Part shown: positions 16,220-25,763 of the stretch, one piece after another | Layout of the letters: each line of letters opens with the position of its first letter | How positions within the stretch are numbered: position 1 is the stretch's first letter | Position numbers and translations under genes: made by a program | From: Burkholderia sp. GAS332 | Lineage (GTDB): Bacteria; Pseudomonadota; Gammaproteobacteria; Burkholderiales; Burkholderiaceae | Length of the DNA stretch: 64,000 bases | Assembly (NCBI GenBank): GCA_900142905.1 | Contig: FSRV01000002.1 | Span: forward strand, 3,472,001-3,536,000 | Direction: 5' to 3' | Notes under the pieces: generated by a model | What the model saw: only the letters and a program-made list of their open reading frames with translations | Told to the model about the DNA's origin: nothing | Database searches by the model: none

Positions 16220-17383
16220 TTAGAAGCGGTGACGCAGACCGACCGTAGCAGCCGTCTGGTTCTTCGACGACGACGGCAGTTGCGTGTTGTCGCCGCTGTA
16301 GATCGAAGCGACACCGCTGTCGCCCATTGCGTGTTGGTACACGGCTTGAGCGTAGACGTCCGTACGACGCGACAGCGAGTAGTCAGCTTGCAGGCCGATC
16401 TGGTGGTAGCGCACCGACGCCGAACCGCCGTCTGCCGTAACGCCGTAGCCCTTGCCGTCCGTGAACGTGTAAGCAACGCCCAGGCCCAGAGCCGGGGTCA
16501 GGTTGTACTTGCCGTTGACTTCGTAGTTGTTAGCGCGCAGCGATTGTTGCGTGCCAACGACGTTGTCGATACGCGACTGCGTCCATGCAGCACCGACGGT
16601 TGCCGGGCCGAACGAGTACGAAGCAGCTGCGCCGAATTCACGCTGACGGAAGTTGCCGGCCAGACCCAGGATCGAACCGTCCGAAGCACCGCCGTTGCTT
16701 GCCGTGCCTGCTGCGTTCGTTGCGCCCGGGTTGTTCTGCTGTGCGTAAGCAGCGCCCAAACGCAGGCCTTGGTACTGGTATGCAGCACCAACGCTGTATT
16801 CGCGGTTGTTTGCGAATGCACCAGCCTGGTTCGAGAAGCCGTACGTGCCGCCGAACGTGAAGCCTGCGTAGTTAGCGCTCGAGTACTTGATCGAGTTGTT
16901 GACTGCGTAGCCGCCGTTCGTGCTCAGGTTGTCGTTGTTGAACGGGTGAGCGAAGTACGTACCGCCCCAGCTGCCCGTTGCGGTCAGCGGTGCCAGGTAG
17001 TCTTGTGCTGCGTCGTATTGACGACCCAGCGTGACCGTACCGTATTGCGCGCTCGACAGACCGACAAACGCTTGACGGTTGAACATGCCGTTGTTGTTAG
17101 CGAACTTGCCGTTGTTGATGTTGAAGCCGCTTTCCAACGTGAAGATTGCCTTCAGACCGCCGCCCAGATCTTCCGAACCACGCAGACCGAACATGCTTTG
17201 GTTGATGCCGCCGCTACCTGCTGCCCACTTTGCGTTGCCGTGGCCGACGCCGTTGGCCGGAGCGACGTTGCTGGTGTACGTCAGGCCTGCGTCCAGCAGA
17301 CCGTACAGGGTCACGCTGCTTTGTGCGTGAGCGACAGATGCGAACGATGCGGCAACCGCAACAACGATGAGACTCTTTTTCAT
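16220..17383 (-). CDS. Outer-membrane porin (Burkholderiales OmpC-like)
   Basis: A 387-residue precursor of a trimeric 16-strand general porin. The signal peptide MKKSLIVVAVAASFASVAHA is followed by mature QSSVTLYGLLDAG, and the chain ends TVGLRHRF with the C-terminal Phe needed for BAM-dependent insertion. The constriction loop carries the typical FNRQAFVGLSSAQYGTVTLGRQYD segment upstream of it. CTGGAG precedes the ATG. It is monocistronic with its own terminator and a roughly 1-kb upstream region that could hold complex control. Confidence 0.95.
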   Translation of the reverse strand: MKKSLIVVAVAASFASVAHAQSSVTLYGLLDAGLTYTSNVAPANGVGHGNAKWAAGSGGINQSMFGLRGSEDLGGGLKAIFTLESGFNINNGKFANNNGMFNRQAFVGLSSAQYGTVTLGRQYDAAQDYLAPLTATGSWGGTYFAHPFNNDNLSTNGGYAVNNSIKYSSANYAGFTFGGTYGFSNQAGAFANNREYSVGAAYQYQGLRLGAAYAQQNNPGATNAAGTASNGGASDGSILGLAGNFRQREFGAAASYSFGPATVGAAWTQSRIDNVVGTQQSLRANNYEVNGKYNLTPALGLGVAYTFTDGKGYGVTADGGSASVRYHQIGLQADYSLSRRTDVYAQAVYQHAMGDSGVASIYSGDNTQLPSSSKNQTAATVGLRHRF

Positions 17384-18392
17384 GCGTGGGACTCCAGTTC
17401 GATAAATTTACGCGGGGAGCGGGACCTGCCTCAGCAGCGCAACCAGCGCTCGCTGCCGCCCTGTTGGCCGAACCGTTTCGGATCAGCCGGGCACCCTTTG
17501 AACGAAGCGTGAGTGTAGGGGGAGACCCTAGTAGCAACGCCCGCAGTTTACGCAACAGGATTTTTCAGAATCCGCAACAATCGGATCGAGAGAGGCATTA
17601 AGTCTTTATTTTTCAACCATTTATCGCAAAATTGGGGCCGCGACACGCTTGCTCTGGACAGAAGTTATTTGCAACATCTCAATATTAAAGTTGTGTGTAT
17701 GCAACAGCATTTAATATGCGTGACGTAATCGGGTCGGAACGATAAAAAGATGAGCGATATCTGATTGCCTGGAAATCGGGCAAATGCAGATGAGGAATGC
17801 GGCGCGGAGTAAATTTATTTCAGAAAACCGGGAACTTAATTCTATCAATGAGGTCGTTTGATTTGCGCTAGTTATTCAACATAGCGCGACATATAGGTTA
17901 TGCGCTGTTTGATCGATTAACAGGCGGCGGATTAACAAACCGGGTTGAATCCCGACTTGCCCTCCCTGTAGCTGCCGCTGCACCGCCTTGTGCGGACAGG
18001 CGCCAATGAAAAGCGTCGTGCGGCGATCATATGTAGTCAGGCTCGGGCGGCTATGCACGCAACGCGCTAGCACTTCAAAATGGGCGTCGCCGAATCAGTG
18101 AAGCCTTCAGCACGGGCATTGCCCGGGGGTGAATTGCGGCGCCGGCCGCCGCGTGACAAGAAACCCGTGCTGAAGGCGGATGGCATACATTGAACAGCCT
18201 TCCGTATTTAATTAACGGTGCAGCAGTCAGCTTTTTTACGCGGAGTTTCCCTACTTTCCGGCGGCGCGCCCTTGTGGCCGCGTCGCGACGGGTCGCGGTC
18301 GCCTTCTCAGCCCCCTGGGACGACCGCTCTCCAGGCGGAGACAATAGGCCTAATATAGCGGCACTTGTTCAGGCTGAATTGACAAACACCCT
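17384..18392. other. 1-kb gene-free region between porin and LysR gene
   Basis: No coding sequence is supported; short open frames (for example 17876-18073 minus) lack similarity, start signals and consistent codon use. The part from about 17590 to 17900 is clearly richer in A/T than its surroundings and probably holds the porin promoter and regulator sites. A long inverted repeat sits at 18103-18177. Confidence 0.5.
18103..18177. repeat. 14-bp inverted repeat with 47-bp loop
   Basis: GCCTTCAGCACGGG (18103-18116) is exactly complementary to 18164-18177. The loop contains a GCCGGC-centred GC-rich stretch. There is no gene inside and no T-tract. It may be a mini-repeat element or an RNA structure. 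Confidence 0.65.
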
Positions 18393-19304
18393 ATGGATTT
18401 GAATCTGATCGGCCTGTTCGTCGAGATTGTGGAATCGCGCAGCCTCAGCGCCGCGGCGCGCAAGCTCGGCATGACGCGCTCAAACATCAGCCAGCGGCTG
18501 AAGCTGTTGGAACGCGAAACCGGCGCGCAACTGCTACGTCGCTCGACGCGAAATCTCGAACTGACGCAAGCCGGACACACGCTGTACGACTGCGGCCAGC
18601 GGATGCTTGAGGATCTGGGTACGGCGCGCGCATCGATCGACAGCCTTGGGCAGACACTGCGCGGCCGGGTGCGGATCAGCGTGCCAACCGGCTTCGGCCG
18701 GATGTTCATCGGCGCGAAGCTGCTTGAATTCGCGCGTACGCATCCGGGGATCACACTGAATGTCACGTTCAACAACCGGATCGAGGACCTGATCGCTGCG
18801 GAAGTCGACGTGGCGGTAAGAATCACGTCGACGCCGCCACTGGACTACGTGGCGCGCAACATCTGCTCGATCGACTGGAACCTGTATGCATCGGCCGGCT
18901 ATGTGGAAAAGCATGGTCCGATCGAGTGTCCTGCCGACCTCGAGCGGCAGACGCTGGTCGCTTCGCCCTACCCTGGCCGGCGCGTGACGATGACGCTCAC
19001 GCACCGGGAGAACGAAGCCGATGTCCACACGATCACGATGCAGCCCGCGTTGCAGTCGTCCGACTACCCATTCCTGGCTGAGGCTGTGTGCCAGGGCATG
19101 GGTATCGGGCTGTTGCCGGTCTACGTGCCGCATGCGCCGATGAACCGCGGACTGCTGCCGATCCTGCCGCAATACCGTGTCGCCGGTCAGCAGAACACCC
19201 TGTATATCGTCACCCTGCCCAATCGCTATCCATCGCCATCGACGCAGGCCCTGATCGACTACCTGCGCGACGAAATCCTTTCGCTCGCGCAGACATGGGT
19301 CTGA
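18393..19304 (+). CDS. LysR-family regulator (CrgA/DsdC-like group)
   Basis: A 303-residue LysR protein with helix-turn-helix SLSAAARKLGMTRSNISQRLKLLE (about 18-40) and a substrate domain starting RGRVRISVPTGFGRMFI, a pattern of the large CrgA-like subgroup. It reads in the same direction as the CoA-transferase and DUF485/actP genes, and may control them, although LysR regulators more often diverge from their targets. The 276-bp gap after it contains A/T-rich T-N11-A-type elements and a gene remnant. Effector unknown. Confidence 0.85.
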   Translation: MDLNLIGLFVEIVESRSLSAAARKLGMTRSNISQRLKLLERETGAQLLRRSTRNLELTQAGHTLYDCGQRMLEDLGTARASIDSLGQTLRGRVRISVPTGFGRMFIGAKLLEFARTHPGITLNVTFNNRIEDLIAAEVDVAVRITSTPPLDYVARNICSIDWNLYASAGYVEKHGPIECPADLERQTLVASPYPGRRVTMTLTHRENEADVHTITMQPALQSSDYPFLAEAVCQGMGIGLLPVYVPHAPMNRGLLPILPQYRVAGQQNTLYIVTLPNRYPSPSTQALIDYLRDEILSLAQTWV

Positions 19305-19453
19305 AGGACGGCGGGCGGTCGGCCTCCGCGCTCGACGTCAAGCTGTAATTAACAGTCCGTCAACTTTCAGTGGAATTGTCAATACGATTTGGTCATCCCA
19401 CAATGGGCCCATACGAAAAGCCTATACACGGAGACTGGGACAATGAACCCTAA

Positions 19454-19537
19454 TTGTCTGACGACATCGCCACGCGCGAACGGCGCGGCCAGATTCTCAT
19501 CGTGACCCTCAAGCACCCAGCCACGCATTCAACGTAG
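19454..19537 (+). pseudogene. Remnant resembling the N-terminus of an enoyl-CoA hydratase
   Basis: Reading from a TTG at 19454, 27 codons give SDDIATRERRGQILIVTL then KHPATHST and a stop. ERRGQILIVTLxxP closely follows the opening strand of crotonase-family proteins (consensus ERxGxVxxITLNRPxxxNA). Nothing of the remaining about 230 residues follows. It sits directly before a CoA-transferase gene, a natural partner for an enoyl-CoA hydratase, which supports decay of an ancestral operon member. A separate 20-codon frame from the ATG at 19443, with a GGAG upstream, overlaps it in another phase. Confidence 0.45.
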
Positions 19538-19580
19538 AAGCGGCGTCCTCGTCACGAACCCCTGTCAATCTGGATGTGCC

Positions 19581-20789
19581 ATGTCGAACCTGACTTCCTC
19601 GCTGCCGCTAGCCGGCGTTCGCGTCCTCGATCTCTCCCGCGTGCTGGCTGGACCGTGGTGCGGCATGGTGCTGGGCGATCTCGGCGCCGAAGTCATCAAG
19701 GTCGAGCACCCGAAGCGCGGCGACGACACCCGCGATTGGGGCTTGCGCGTCGGCTCGACCGAGACGGCCTATTTCAACAGCGTCAACCGCAACAAACGTT
19801 CGGTGAGTCTCGACCTGCAAACCGCCGAGGGCCAGCAGATCGCGCGGGAACTGGCGCAGAAGTGTGACGTCGTGATCCAGAACTTCAAGTTCGGTGGCGC
19901 GGAAAAGCTGGGCCTCGGATACGAGCAACTGAAGCAGGACCATGAGGACCTGATCTACTGCTCGATCTCCGGCTATGACCGCACGGGACCGGAAGCCGCG
20001 CGTCCCGGCTACGATCTCGTGGTTCAAGGCGAGGCTGGGCTGATGGCGCTCAACGGCGAAGCCGAACAGCCGCCGCTGAAATTCGGTGTTGCCGCTGTCG
20101 ACCTGTTCACCGGGATGTATTCAGCCCAGGCGGTGCTCGCGGCGCTTTTCGAGCGACAGCAGACCGGCAAGGGACGCCACATCGAAATGGCGCTGTTCGA
20201 TTGCGGCCTGATGATCACGTCGTATTACGGGCTGGAAGCGCTGCTCATGGGCGAAGACCCGCCGCGCTACGGCAACGCGCATCCTTCGATCGTGCCCTAC
20301 GGCGTATTCGATGCGGCCGATGGACCGCTCGTGATCACAGTCGGCAACAACAGCCAGTTCGCGCGCTTCTGTCGCGAGGTGATCGAACGCCCGGATCTCG
20401 CCGAAGACGACCGGTTCAAAACGAACATCAACCGTGCCGCGAACCGCGAGGTTCTCGTGCCCGAACTCAACCGGGAGATCGGTCGAAGAGAACGCCAGGT
20501 ACTGCTGCAACGCCTGACTCAGGCCGGCATTCCATGCGGCGAAGTGCTCGGTCTTCACGAGGCGCTCACCTCGAAGCGCGCGACGGACGCCGGGCTCGTG
20601 ACCACGCAGCCGCATCCGGAAGCCGGCAGCACACCTGTCCTCGCTCCGCCCTATCGCTTCGACGGTACGCGCTTGCCGGTCCGAAGCGCGCCGCCGCAAC
20701 TCGGGGAAGGCACGAAGGATGTTCTGCAGTCGCTGCTCGGCCTGTCGGACGAACGATTGTCACGGTTGAAGGCAGACGGCGTCGTTTAA
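19581..20789 (+). CDS. CaiB/BaiF-type (class III) CoA-transferase
   Basis: A 402-residue family III CoA-transferase, which swaps CoA between an acyl-CoA and a free acid. Seen: the N-terminal LAGVRVLDLSRVLAGPWCGMVLGDLGAEVIKVEHPKRGDD-type segment, NRNKRSVSLDL, and the region GRHIEMALFD that carries the catalytic aspartate. Members act on carnitine, oxalate, glutarate, mesaconate and other acids, so the substrate is open; the neighbouring ActP-type symporter suggests a small imported carboxylate. A GC-rich hairpin follows 24 bp after the stop. Confidence 0.9.
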   Translation: MSNLTSSLPLAGVRVLDLSRVLAGPWCGMVLGDLGAEVIKVEHPKRGDDTRDWGLRVGSTETAYFNSVNRNKRSVSLDLQTAEGQQIARELAQKCDVVIQNFKFGGAEKLGLGYEQLKQDHEDLIYCSISGYDRTGPEAARPGYDLVVQGEAGLMALNGEAEQPPLKFGVAAVDLFTGMYSAQAVLAALFERQQTGKGRHIEMALFDCGLMITSYYGLEALLMGEDPPRYGNAHPSIVPYGVFDAADGPLVITVGNNSQFARFCREVIERPDLAEDDRFKTNINRAANREVLVPELNREIGRRERQVLLQRLTQAGIPCGEVLGLHEALTSKRATDAGLVTTQPHPEAGSTPVLAPPYRFDGTRLPVRSAPPQLGEGTKDVLQSLLGLSDERLSRLKADGVV

Positions 20790-20812
20790 CGTCGCAATGC
20801 GCCTCAGTGCAA

Positions 20813-20838
20813 CGGCACCGTTCCATGGTGCCGCTTTT
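20813..20838 (+). terminator. Possible terminator after the CoA-transferase
   Basis: CGGCACC and GGTGCCG pair around a 6-nt loop and are followed by CTTTTC. The T-tract is short, so read-through into the DUF485/actP pair is possible. Confidence 0.45.
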
Positions 20839-21006
20839 CGAACGGCTGCTCGCAATCAGCCGCCCCTCTCCCCCGCCTCACGCCACACCCGACCACAACA
20901 ACAAGCGCTGCCCGAAGGCAGCCGGTAAAGCAGTTTCATCGAGCCTGCCGGGCTCATTCGATTCACCACCATAACGAAATCAGCAAGTCACAGGTTGGAG
21001 ACATCC

Positions 21007-21324
21007 ATGCAGCAGGCCCTCATCGATTCAATCAAAGCGAGTCCCGCCTACCGGCAGCTCGTCACTTCGCGTCGCCGCTTCAGCTTCACGCTGACGGCGT
21101 TGATGATCTTCACTTACTACGGCTTCATCCTGTTCGTCGCCCTCGCGCCGAAAGTGCTCGCTCATCCACTGTATGCCGGCGCCACGACGAGCGTCGGGAT
21201 CGTCGTGGGCGTCGGCATCATCCTGATCGCGGTCGGCCTGACGGGCGCTTATGTGCTGCGTGCGAATCGCACGTTCGATCCGTTGATGAGTGCGCTGCTC
21301 GCCAAAGCCCGGCAAGGAGACTGA
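21007..21324 (+). CDS. yjcH: DUF485 membrane protein (YjcH-like)
   Basis: A 105-residue inner-membrane protein with two hydrophobic segments (about 25-50 and 60-85) around a conserved TALMIFTYYGFILFVALAP motif. DUF485 proteins are encoded just upstream of ActP-type solute:sodium symporters and are thought to help them; their exact role is not settled. The ATG at 21007 has GGAG 7 bases upstream. actP follows after 3 bases, so the two are translationally linked. Confidence 0.9.
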   Translation: MQQALIDSIKASPAYRQLVTSRRRFSFTLTALMIFTYYGFILFVALAPKVLAHPLYAGATTSVGIVVGVGIILIAVGLTGAYVLRANRTFDPLMSALLAKARQGD

Positions 21325-21327
21325 ACG

Positions 21328-23013
21328 ATGAAACTCATTCGCGCCTTCTTCTGCGCGGGCCTCGCATCGATCGCCGCGCTCGCCCATGCCAACGCCATCA
21401 CCGGCCCGGTGCCTGAGCATGTTGAACTGAATCCTGTCGCGATCGGGATGTTTCTGCTCTTCGTGCTCGTCACGCTCGGCATCACGCGCTGGGCATCGCG
21501 CAAGACCCGCACGACGAAGGATTTCTACAGCGCCGGCGGAGGCATTACCGGCTTCCAGAACGGGCTCGCCATCGCGGGGGACTATATGTCCGCCGCTTCG
21601 TTTCTCGGCCTGTCCGGCATGGTTTTCGTTTTCGGCTTCGACGGTCTGATCTATTCGATCGGCTTTCTCGTCGGCTGGCCCTTCGTGATGTTCCTGCTCG
21701 CCGAACCGTTGCGCAATCTCGGCAAGTTCACGTTCGTCGATGTCGTCGCCTATCGTTTCGAGCAGGCGCCCATTCGCCTTCTGACGGCGAGCACGTCGCT
21801 CGTCGTCGTGATCTTCTATCTGGTCGTGCAGATGGTCGGCGCGGGCAAGCTGATTCAGTTGCTGTTCGGTTTGCAGTACTGGATGGCCGAGGTCATCGTC
21901 GGCGCGCTGATGGTGATCTACGTGTTCTTCGGCGGCATGACGGCGACCACCTGGGTACAGATCATCAAGGCCGTGCTGCTGCTCTGCGGCGCGACGTTCA
22001 TGGCCGTCACCGCGCTTGCGCAATTCGGCTTCAGCCCTGAGGAGATGTTTCGACGCGCCGTCGACGTCCATCCCGGCGCGCTGAGCATCATGGGCCCCGG
22101 CAAGCTGCTGAAGGACCCGCTGAACGCGCTCTCGCTCGGCATCGCGTTGATGTTCGGCACCGCCGGGTTCCCGCATATCCTGATGCGCTTCTTCACGGTG
22201 CCCAACGCGAAGGAGGCTCGCAAGTCCGTGTTCGTCGCCACGAGCTTCATCGGGTATTTCTATCTGCTGACTTTCACCATCGGCTTCTCCGCGATCGCGC
22301 TGCTCGCCCAGCATCCCGAATTCTTCAAGACCGCCGCCGACGGGCAGTTCAACCTCACGCGCGACCTGCTCGGCGGATCGAACATGGTGGCCGTCAAGCT
22401 GGCCCAGGCGGTGGGCGGCAACCTGTTCTACGGTTTCATCGCCGCCGTGACCTTCGCGACGATCCTGGCGGTCGTGGCGGGCCTGACGCTCTCCGGGGCG
22501 ACCACGGTGTCGCACGACCTGTACGCCTGCTGGCTCGCCCGCGGCAAAACCGACGAAGTCAGGGAAATGCGTATCTCCCGCGTCTCAACGTTGGTGCTGA
22601 GCGTAGTCGCGATCGGGCTCGGCATTCTCTTCGAGCACATCAACGTGGCATTTCTGGTCGGTCTCGTCGCGGCGGTCGCGGCGAGTGCGAACTTCCCGGT
22701 GCTGGTGTCGTCGATTTTCTGGCGCGGCATGACCACCCGCGGCGCGGTGGTCGGCGGCAGCCTCGGGCTGATTTCCGCCGTGCTCCTGACGCTGCTCTCA
22801 AAGTCGGTCTGGGTCGACGTCCTGCATCACACACACGCGCCGGTGTTCCTCGATAACCCCGCGCTCGTTTCGGTGCCGCTTGCGTTCGCCGGAATTTGGC
22901 TATTTTCGATGCTGGATCGGAGTGCGCGTGCGCAACGGGAGCGGGAAGCGTTTGCGTTGCAGGAGTTCTATGGACAAACGGGCATCCTGTCGATCAGGGC
23001 CGTCGATCATTGA
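21328..23013 (+). CDS. actP: Cation/monocarboxylate symporter, ActP type
   Basis: A 561-residue solute:sodium symporter (SSS family) with an N-terminal signal-like segment (cut after AHANA) and about 13 membrane helices. The family core is present: [31 protein letters not shown] and [15 protein letters not shown]. ActP carries acetate, propionate or similar short acids inward. Together with the upstream DUF485 gene it is a standard pair; the preceding CoA-transferase suggests the acid may be something other than acetate. It ends 19 bp before the tRNA gene on the other strand. Confidence 0.92.
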   Translation: MKLIRAFFCAGLASIAALAHANAITGPVPEHVELNPVAIGMFLLFVLVTLGITRWASRKTRTTKDFYSAGGGITGFQNGLAIAGDYMSAASFLGLSGMVFVFGFDGLIYSIGFLVGWPFVMFLLAEPLRNLGKFTFVDVVAYRFEQAPIRLLTASTSLVVVIFYLVVQMVGAGKLIQLLFGLQYWMAEVIVGALMVIYVFFGGMTATTWVQIIKAVLLLCGATFMAVTALAQFGFSPEEMFRRAVDVHPGALSIMGPGKLLKDPLNALSLGIALMFGTAGFPHILMRFFTVPNAKEARKSVFVATSFIGYFYLLTFTIGFSAIALLAQHPEFFKTAADGQFNLTRDLLGGSNMVAVKLAQAVGGNLFYGFIAAVTFATILAVVAGLTLSGATTVSHDLYACWLARGKTDEVREMRISRVSTLVLSVVAIGLGILFEHINVAFLVGLVAAVAASANFPVLVSSIFWRGMTTRGAVVGGSLGLISAVLLTLLSKSVWVDVLHHTHAPVFLDNPALVSVPLAFAGIWLFSMLDRSARAQREREAFALQEFYGQTGILSIRAVDH

Positions 23014-23032
23014 GTTGATTTGAATTGATGTT

Positions 23033-23120
23033 TGGTGGGCCGGGTCGGAGTCGAACCGACGATGTCCTTTCGGAGGCGGATTATGAGTCCGCTGCCTGCA
23101 ACCAGCACGGCGTCCGGCCC
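23033..23120 (-). tRNA. tRNA with CAU anticodon and long variable arm (class-II-like)
   Basis: An 88-nt gene including the encoded CCA. The cloverleaf is complete: acceptor GGGCCGG/CCGGCCC, D-stem GCC/GGC with TGGTT in the loop, anticodon stem GCGGA/TCCGC with loop CTCATAA, a 15-nt variable region with TCC-GAAA-GGA stem, and T-arm GTCGG-TTCGACT-CCGAC. The anticodon CAU means Met or, if lysidine-modified, Ile2. The pairs C4-G69 and C5-G68 match TilS determinants known for E. coli tRNA-Ile2. A long variable arm is normally confined to Leu, Ser, Tyr and Sec tRNAs, and the body is closest to tRNA-Ser, but position 73 is A and position 8 is A, not the near-universal T. Amino acid therefore uncertain. 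Confidence 0.8.
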
Positions 23121-23141
23121 TGAGAAAACTAAGACAACCAA

Positions 23142-23170
23142 GAAAAAGACCCGGTCTTGAAGGCCGGGCC
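23142..23170 (-). terminator. Second intrinsic terminator downstream of rpoD
   Basis: On the minus strand GGCCCGG pairs with CCGGGTC (one G-T) and is followed by TTTTTC. It lies between the main rpoD terminator and the tRNA gene and would block read-through into the tRNA. Confidence 0.7.
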
Positions 23171-23198
23171 TAGTCACTGATTGGCCGACATACTACAC

Positions 23199-23252
23199 GA
23201 AAAAGGGGCTTTCGTGACCGCTTCGCTCTCGCGAAACGACCAGGAAGCCCCT
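23199..23252 (-). terminator. Intrinsic terminator of the rpoD operon
   Basis: On the minus strand AGGGGCTT pairs with AAGCCCCT across an inner GTTTCGC/GCGAAGC-like stem and is followed by TTTTTCG, 28 bp after the rpoD stop codon. Confidence 0.8.
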
Positions 23253-23279
23253 AGATTTGCTACATCCTGCCAACTTCGA

Positions 23280-25670
23280 TCAATTCCCTTCGAGGAATGA
23301 CTTCAGCTTGTCCGATCGACTCGGGTGACGCAGCTTGCGCAGCGCCTTCGCTTCGATCTGACGGATCCGTTCACGCGTCACGTCGAACTGCTTACCGACT
23401 TCTTCGAGCGTGTGATCGGTGCTCATCTCGATACCAAAACGCATGCGCAGCACCTTCGCTTCGCGCGGTGTCAGCGAGTCGAGCACGTCCTTCACGACAT
23501 CACGCATGCTGGCGTGCAAGGCGGCGTCGGCCGGCGCGACCGTGTTGTTGTCTTCGATGAAGTCGCCCAGATGCGAATCGTCGTCGTCACCGATCGGCGT
23601 TTCCATCGAGATCGGCTCTTTCGCGATCTTCATGATCTTGCGGATCTTGTCTTCCGGCATTTCCATCTTCTCAGCCAGCGTTGCCGGATCCGGTTCGAGA
23701 CCGGTTTCCTGCAAAATCTGGCGCGAGATGCGGTTCATTTTGTTGATCGTTTCGATCATGTGAACCGGAATCCGGATCGTACGTGCCTGGTCAGCGATCG
23801 AACGCGTGATGGCCTGACGAATCCACCACGTGGCATACGTGGAGAACTTGTAGCCGCGACGATATTCGAACTTGTCCACCGCCTTCATCAGGCCGATATT
23901 GCCTTCCTGAATCAGGTCGAGGAACTGCAGACCACGGTTCGTGTACTTCTTCGCAATCGAGATCACGAGACGCAAGTTCGCCTCGGTCATTTCGCGCTTC
24001 GCCTGGCGCGCCTTCAGTTCGCCGGCCGCCATCTGACGGTTGGTTTCCTTCAGGTCCTTCAGCGGCAGCACCACGCGCGCCTGCAAATCGAGCAGGCGTT
24101 GCTGCTGTTCGCGAATGGCCGGAATGTTACGCGTGAGGATCGCGCTGTATCCGTGACCTTCGCCAACGATCTTGTCAGCCCATTCGAGATCCGTTTCGCT
24201 GCCCGGGAAACGCGCGATGAATTCCGCACGCGGCATGCCGCACTTGTCGACCACCGTATGCAGGATCTGACGCTCGACCTGGCGCACTTCGTCCACTTGC
24301 GCACGCAACGTGTCGCACAGACGTTCAACCGTACGCGCGGTGAAGCGGATCGTCATCAGTTCGTTCTGGATCGTTTCCTGCGCCTTCAGATACGACTTGG
24401 ACTTGTAGCCTTCCTTCTCGAACGCGCGACGCATCTTGTCGAACCATTCGCTGATCATGGCGAACTTCTCGAGCGACGCACGCTTGAGCGCTTCCATCTG
24501 CGCAGCGTTGGCCGTGGCCTGCGCCGCACCGTCGTCTTCTTCCTCGTCGTCCGATTCCTCTTCCTCGACTTCCTCGTCTTCGCTTTCGATCGCTTCCGCT
24601 TCCTGCGCCGAGAAACCGTCCACGTCTTCCGCATTGGCGTCGATCAGGCCGTCGACCAGTTCGTCGATACGGATTTCTTCGTTCGCGACGCGCTCAGCCA
24701 TCGCCAGAATGTCGGCGATCGTGGTCGGGCACGCAGAGATCGCCATCACCATGTGCTTGAGGCCGTCTTCGATCCGCTTGGCGATTTCGATTTCGCCTTC
24801 GCGCGTAAGCAGCTCGACCGTACCCATTTCACGCATGTACATGCGGACCGGGTCGGTGGTGCGGCCGAATTCGGAGTCGACGGTGGAGAGCGCGACTTCC
24901 GCTTCCTCTTCCACTTCATCGTCAGACGAAGCGGCAGGTGCGTTGTCGTTCAACAGCAGCGTTTCAGCATCCGGCGCCTGCTCATACACCGCCACGCCCA
25001 TGTCGTTGAACGTGCTGATGATGCCTTCGATCGCCTCGGTCTCGGTGAAGTTGTCCGGGAGGTGGTCGTTGATTTCCGCGTACGTGAGGAAGCCGCGCTC
25101 CTTGCCGAGCTTGATCAGCGCGCGCAGCTTGGAACGGCGCTCTTCGAGTTCCTCGACGGTGCCCGGCTGAGACGACGCGAACGCGTCTTTCAGCAGCGCT
25201 TTTTCCTTTGCACGACGATCGCGAGCCTTGACCTTTTCCACCTTGCCTGGAACGGCCGCAGGGGTTTCGTCGCTCTGGGTTGCATCGTCATCGACGGGTG
25301 TTTCGTTCAGCTTTTTCGTCATGGAGTTCGTCGTACCGGCTGTAGTCTCGACTCGCGGCTGTTGGACAACAGCCGGTTGAACCGTGGATACTGGAATCTC
25401 GCGCTCTACCGCATCGTCCTGCGCGGCAGGCGCTTCCCTTGCGCTTCTGACACCCGGCTGTTGTGCGGCCGGTTGTGGTACAGCTTTCACCGCCCTGACC
25501 GGCTCCGCTCGCGCAGCGGAACTGGTCGAGGATTTCTTCCCGGCAGCAGGTGTGACGCTTGCGGCAGACGTTTTTCTAGGGGAAGAAGCTAACTTGGCCT
25601 CGGTGACCTTTCTGGTCGGCTCATTCGAACCTGTGCCCGTCGCTTTTTTTCCGCCTGGTGTCTTTGCCAT
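23280..25670 (-). CDS. rpoD: Primary RNA polymerase sigma factor (sigma-70)
   Basis: A 796-residue housekeeping sigma factor. Regions can be followed in order: a long Ala/Lys/Ser-rich N-terminus of about 150 residues typical of Burkholderia RpoD, region 1.1 (about 165-240), 1.2 ([11 protein letters not shown]), an acidic non-conserved insert ([11 protein letters not shown]), region 2 ([52 protein letters not shown] core), region 3, and region 4 with helix-turn-helix [30 protein letters not shown]. It follows dnaG by 93 bp, the classic macromolecular-synthesis operon order. Confidence 0.98.
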   Translation of the reverse strand: MAKTPGGKKATGTGSNEPTRKVTEAKLASSPRKTSAASVTPAAGKKSSTSSAARAEPVRAVKAVPQPAAQQPGVRSAREAPAAQDDAVEREIPVSTVQPAVVQQPRVETTAGTTNSMTKKLNETPVDDDATQSDETPAAVPGKVEKVKARDRRAKEKALLKDAFASSQPGTVEELEERRSKLRALIKLGKERGFLTYAEINDHLPDNFTETEAIEGIISTFNDMGVAVYEQAPDAETLLLNDNAPAASSDDEVEEEAEVALSTVDSEFGRTTDPVRMYMREMGTVELLTREGEIEIAKRIEDGLKHMVMAISACPTTIADILAMAERVANEEIRIDELVDGLIDANAEDVDGFSAQEAEAIESEDEEVEEEESDDEEEDDGAAQATANAAQMEALKRASLEKFAMISEWFDKMRRAFEKEGYKSKSYLKAQETIQNELMTIRFTARTVERLCDTLRAQVDEVRQVERQILHTVVDKCGMPRAEFIARFPGSETDLEWADKIVGEGHGYSAILTRNIPAIREQQQRLLDLQARVVLPLKDLKETNRQMAAGELKARQAKREMTEANLRLVISIAKKYTNRGLQFLDLIQEGNIGLMKAVDKFEYRRGYKFSTYATWWIRQAITRSIADQARTIRIPVHMIETINKMNRISRQILQETGLEPDPATLAEKMEMPEDKIRKIMKIAKEPISMETPIGDDDDSHLGDFIEDNNTVAPADAALHASMRDVVKDVLDSLTPREAKVLRMRFGIEMSTDHTLEEVGKQFDVTRERIRQIEAKALRKLRHPSRSDKLKSFLEGN

Positions 25671-25763
25671 CGCAATCGCCTTTTCGCCTTTGCTAGGAAA
25701 ACCATTGAAAAAACAAACCGCTAGAAACCTTTTATTATAGCACTCCGCTTTCTGCCATCCCGC

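Noticed and set aside
16229..17512. 427-codon plus-strand frame opposite the porin
   Set aside because: The Val/Arg/Cys-rich translation is the complement of repetitive porin codons; the porin has signal peptide and terminal Phe.
17876..18073. 65-codon minus-strand open frame in the porin-LysR gap
   Set aside because: No start signal, no recognisable motif and atypical codon use.
21028..22515. 495-codon minus-strand frame opposite the DUF485/actP genes
   Set aside because: The translation is full of Arg/Glu/His repeats typical of antisense frames in GC-rich genes, with no domain.
23033..23120. Ordinary class I elongator tRNA-Met
   Set aside because: The gene is 88 nt with CCA and has a stem in the variable region; a 76-nt class I fold cannot be built from it.
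23325..25592. 755-codon open frame on the plus strand opposite rpoD
   Set aside because: It is the antisense shadow of a certain rpoD gene; the translation is Arg/Phe/Leu-rich and matches no family.
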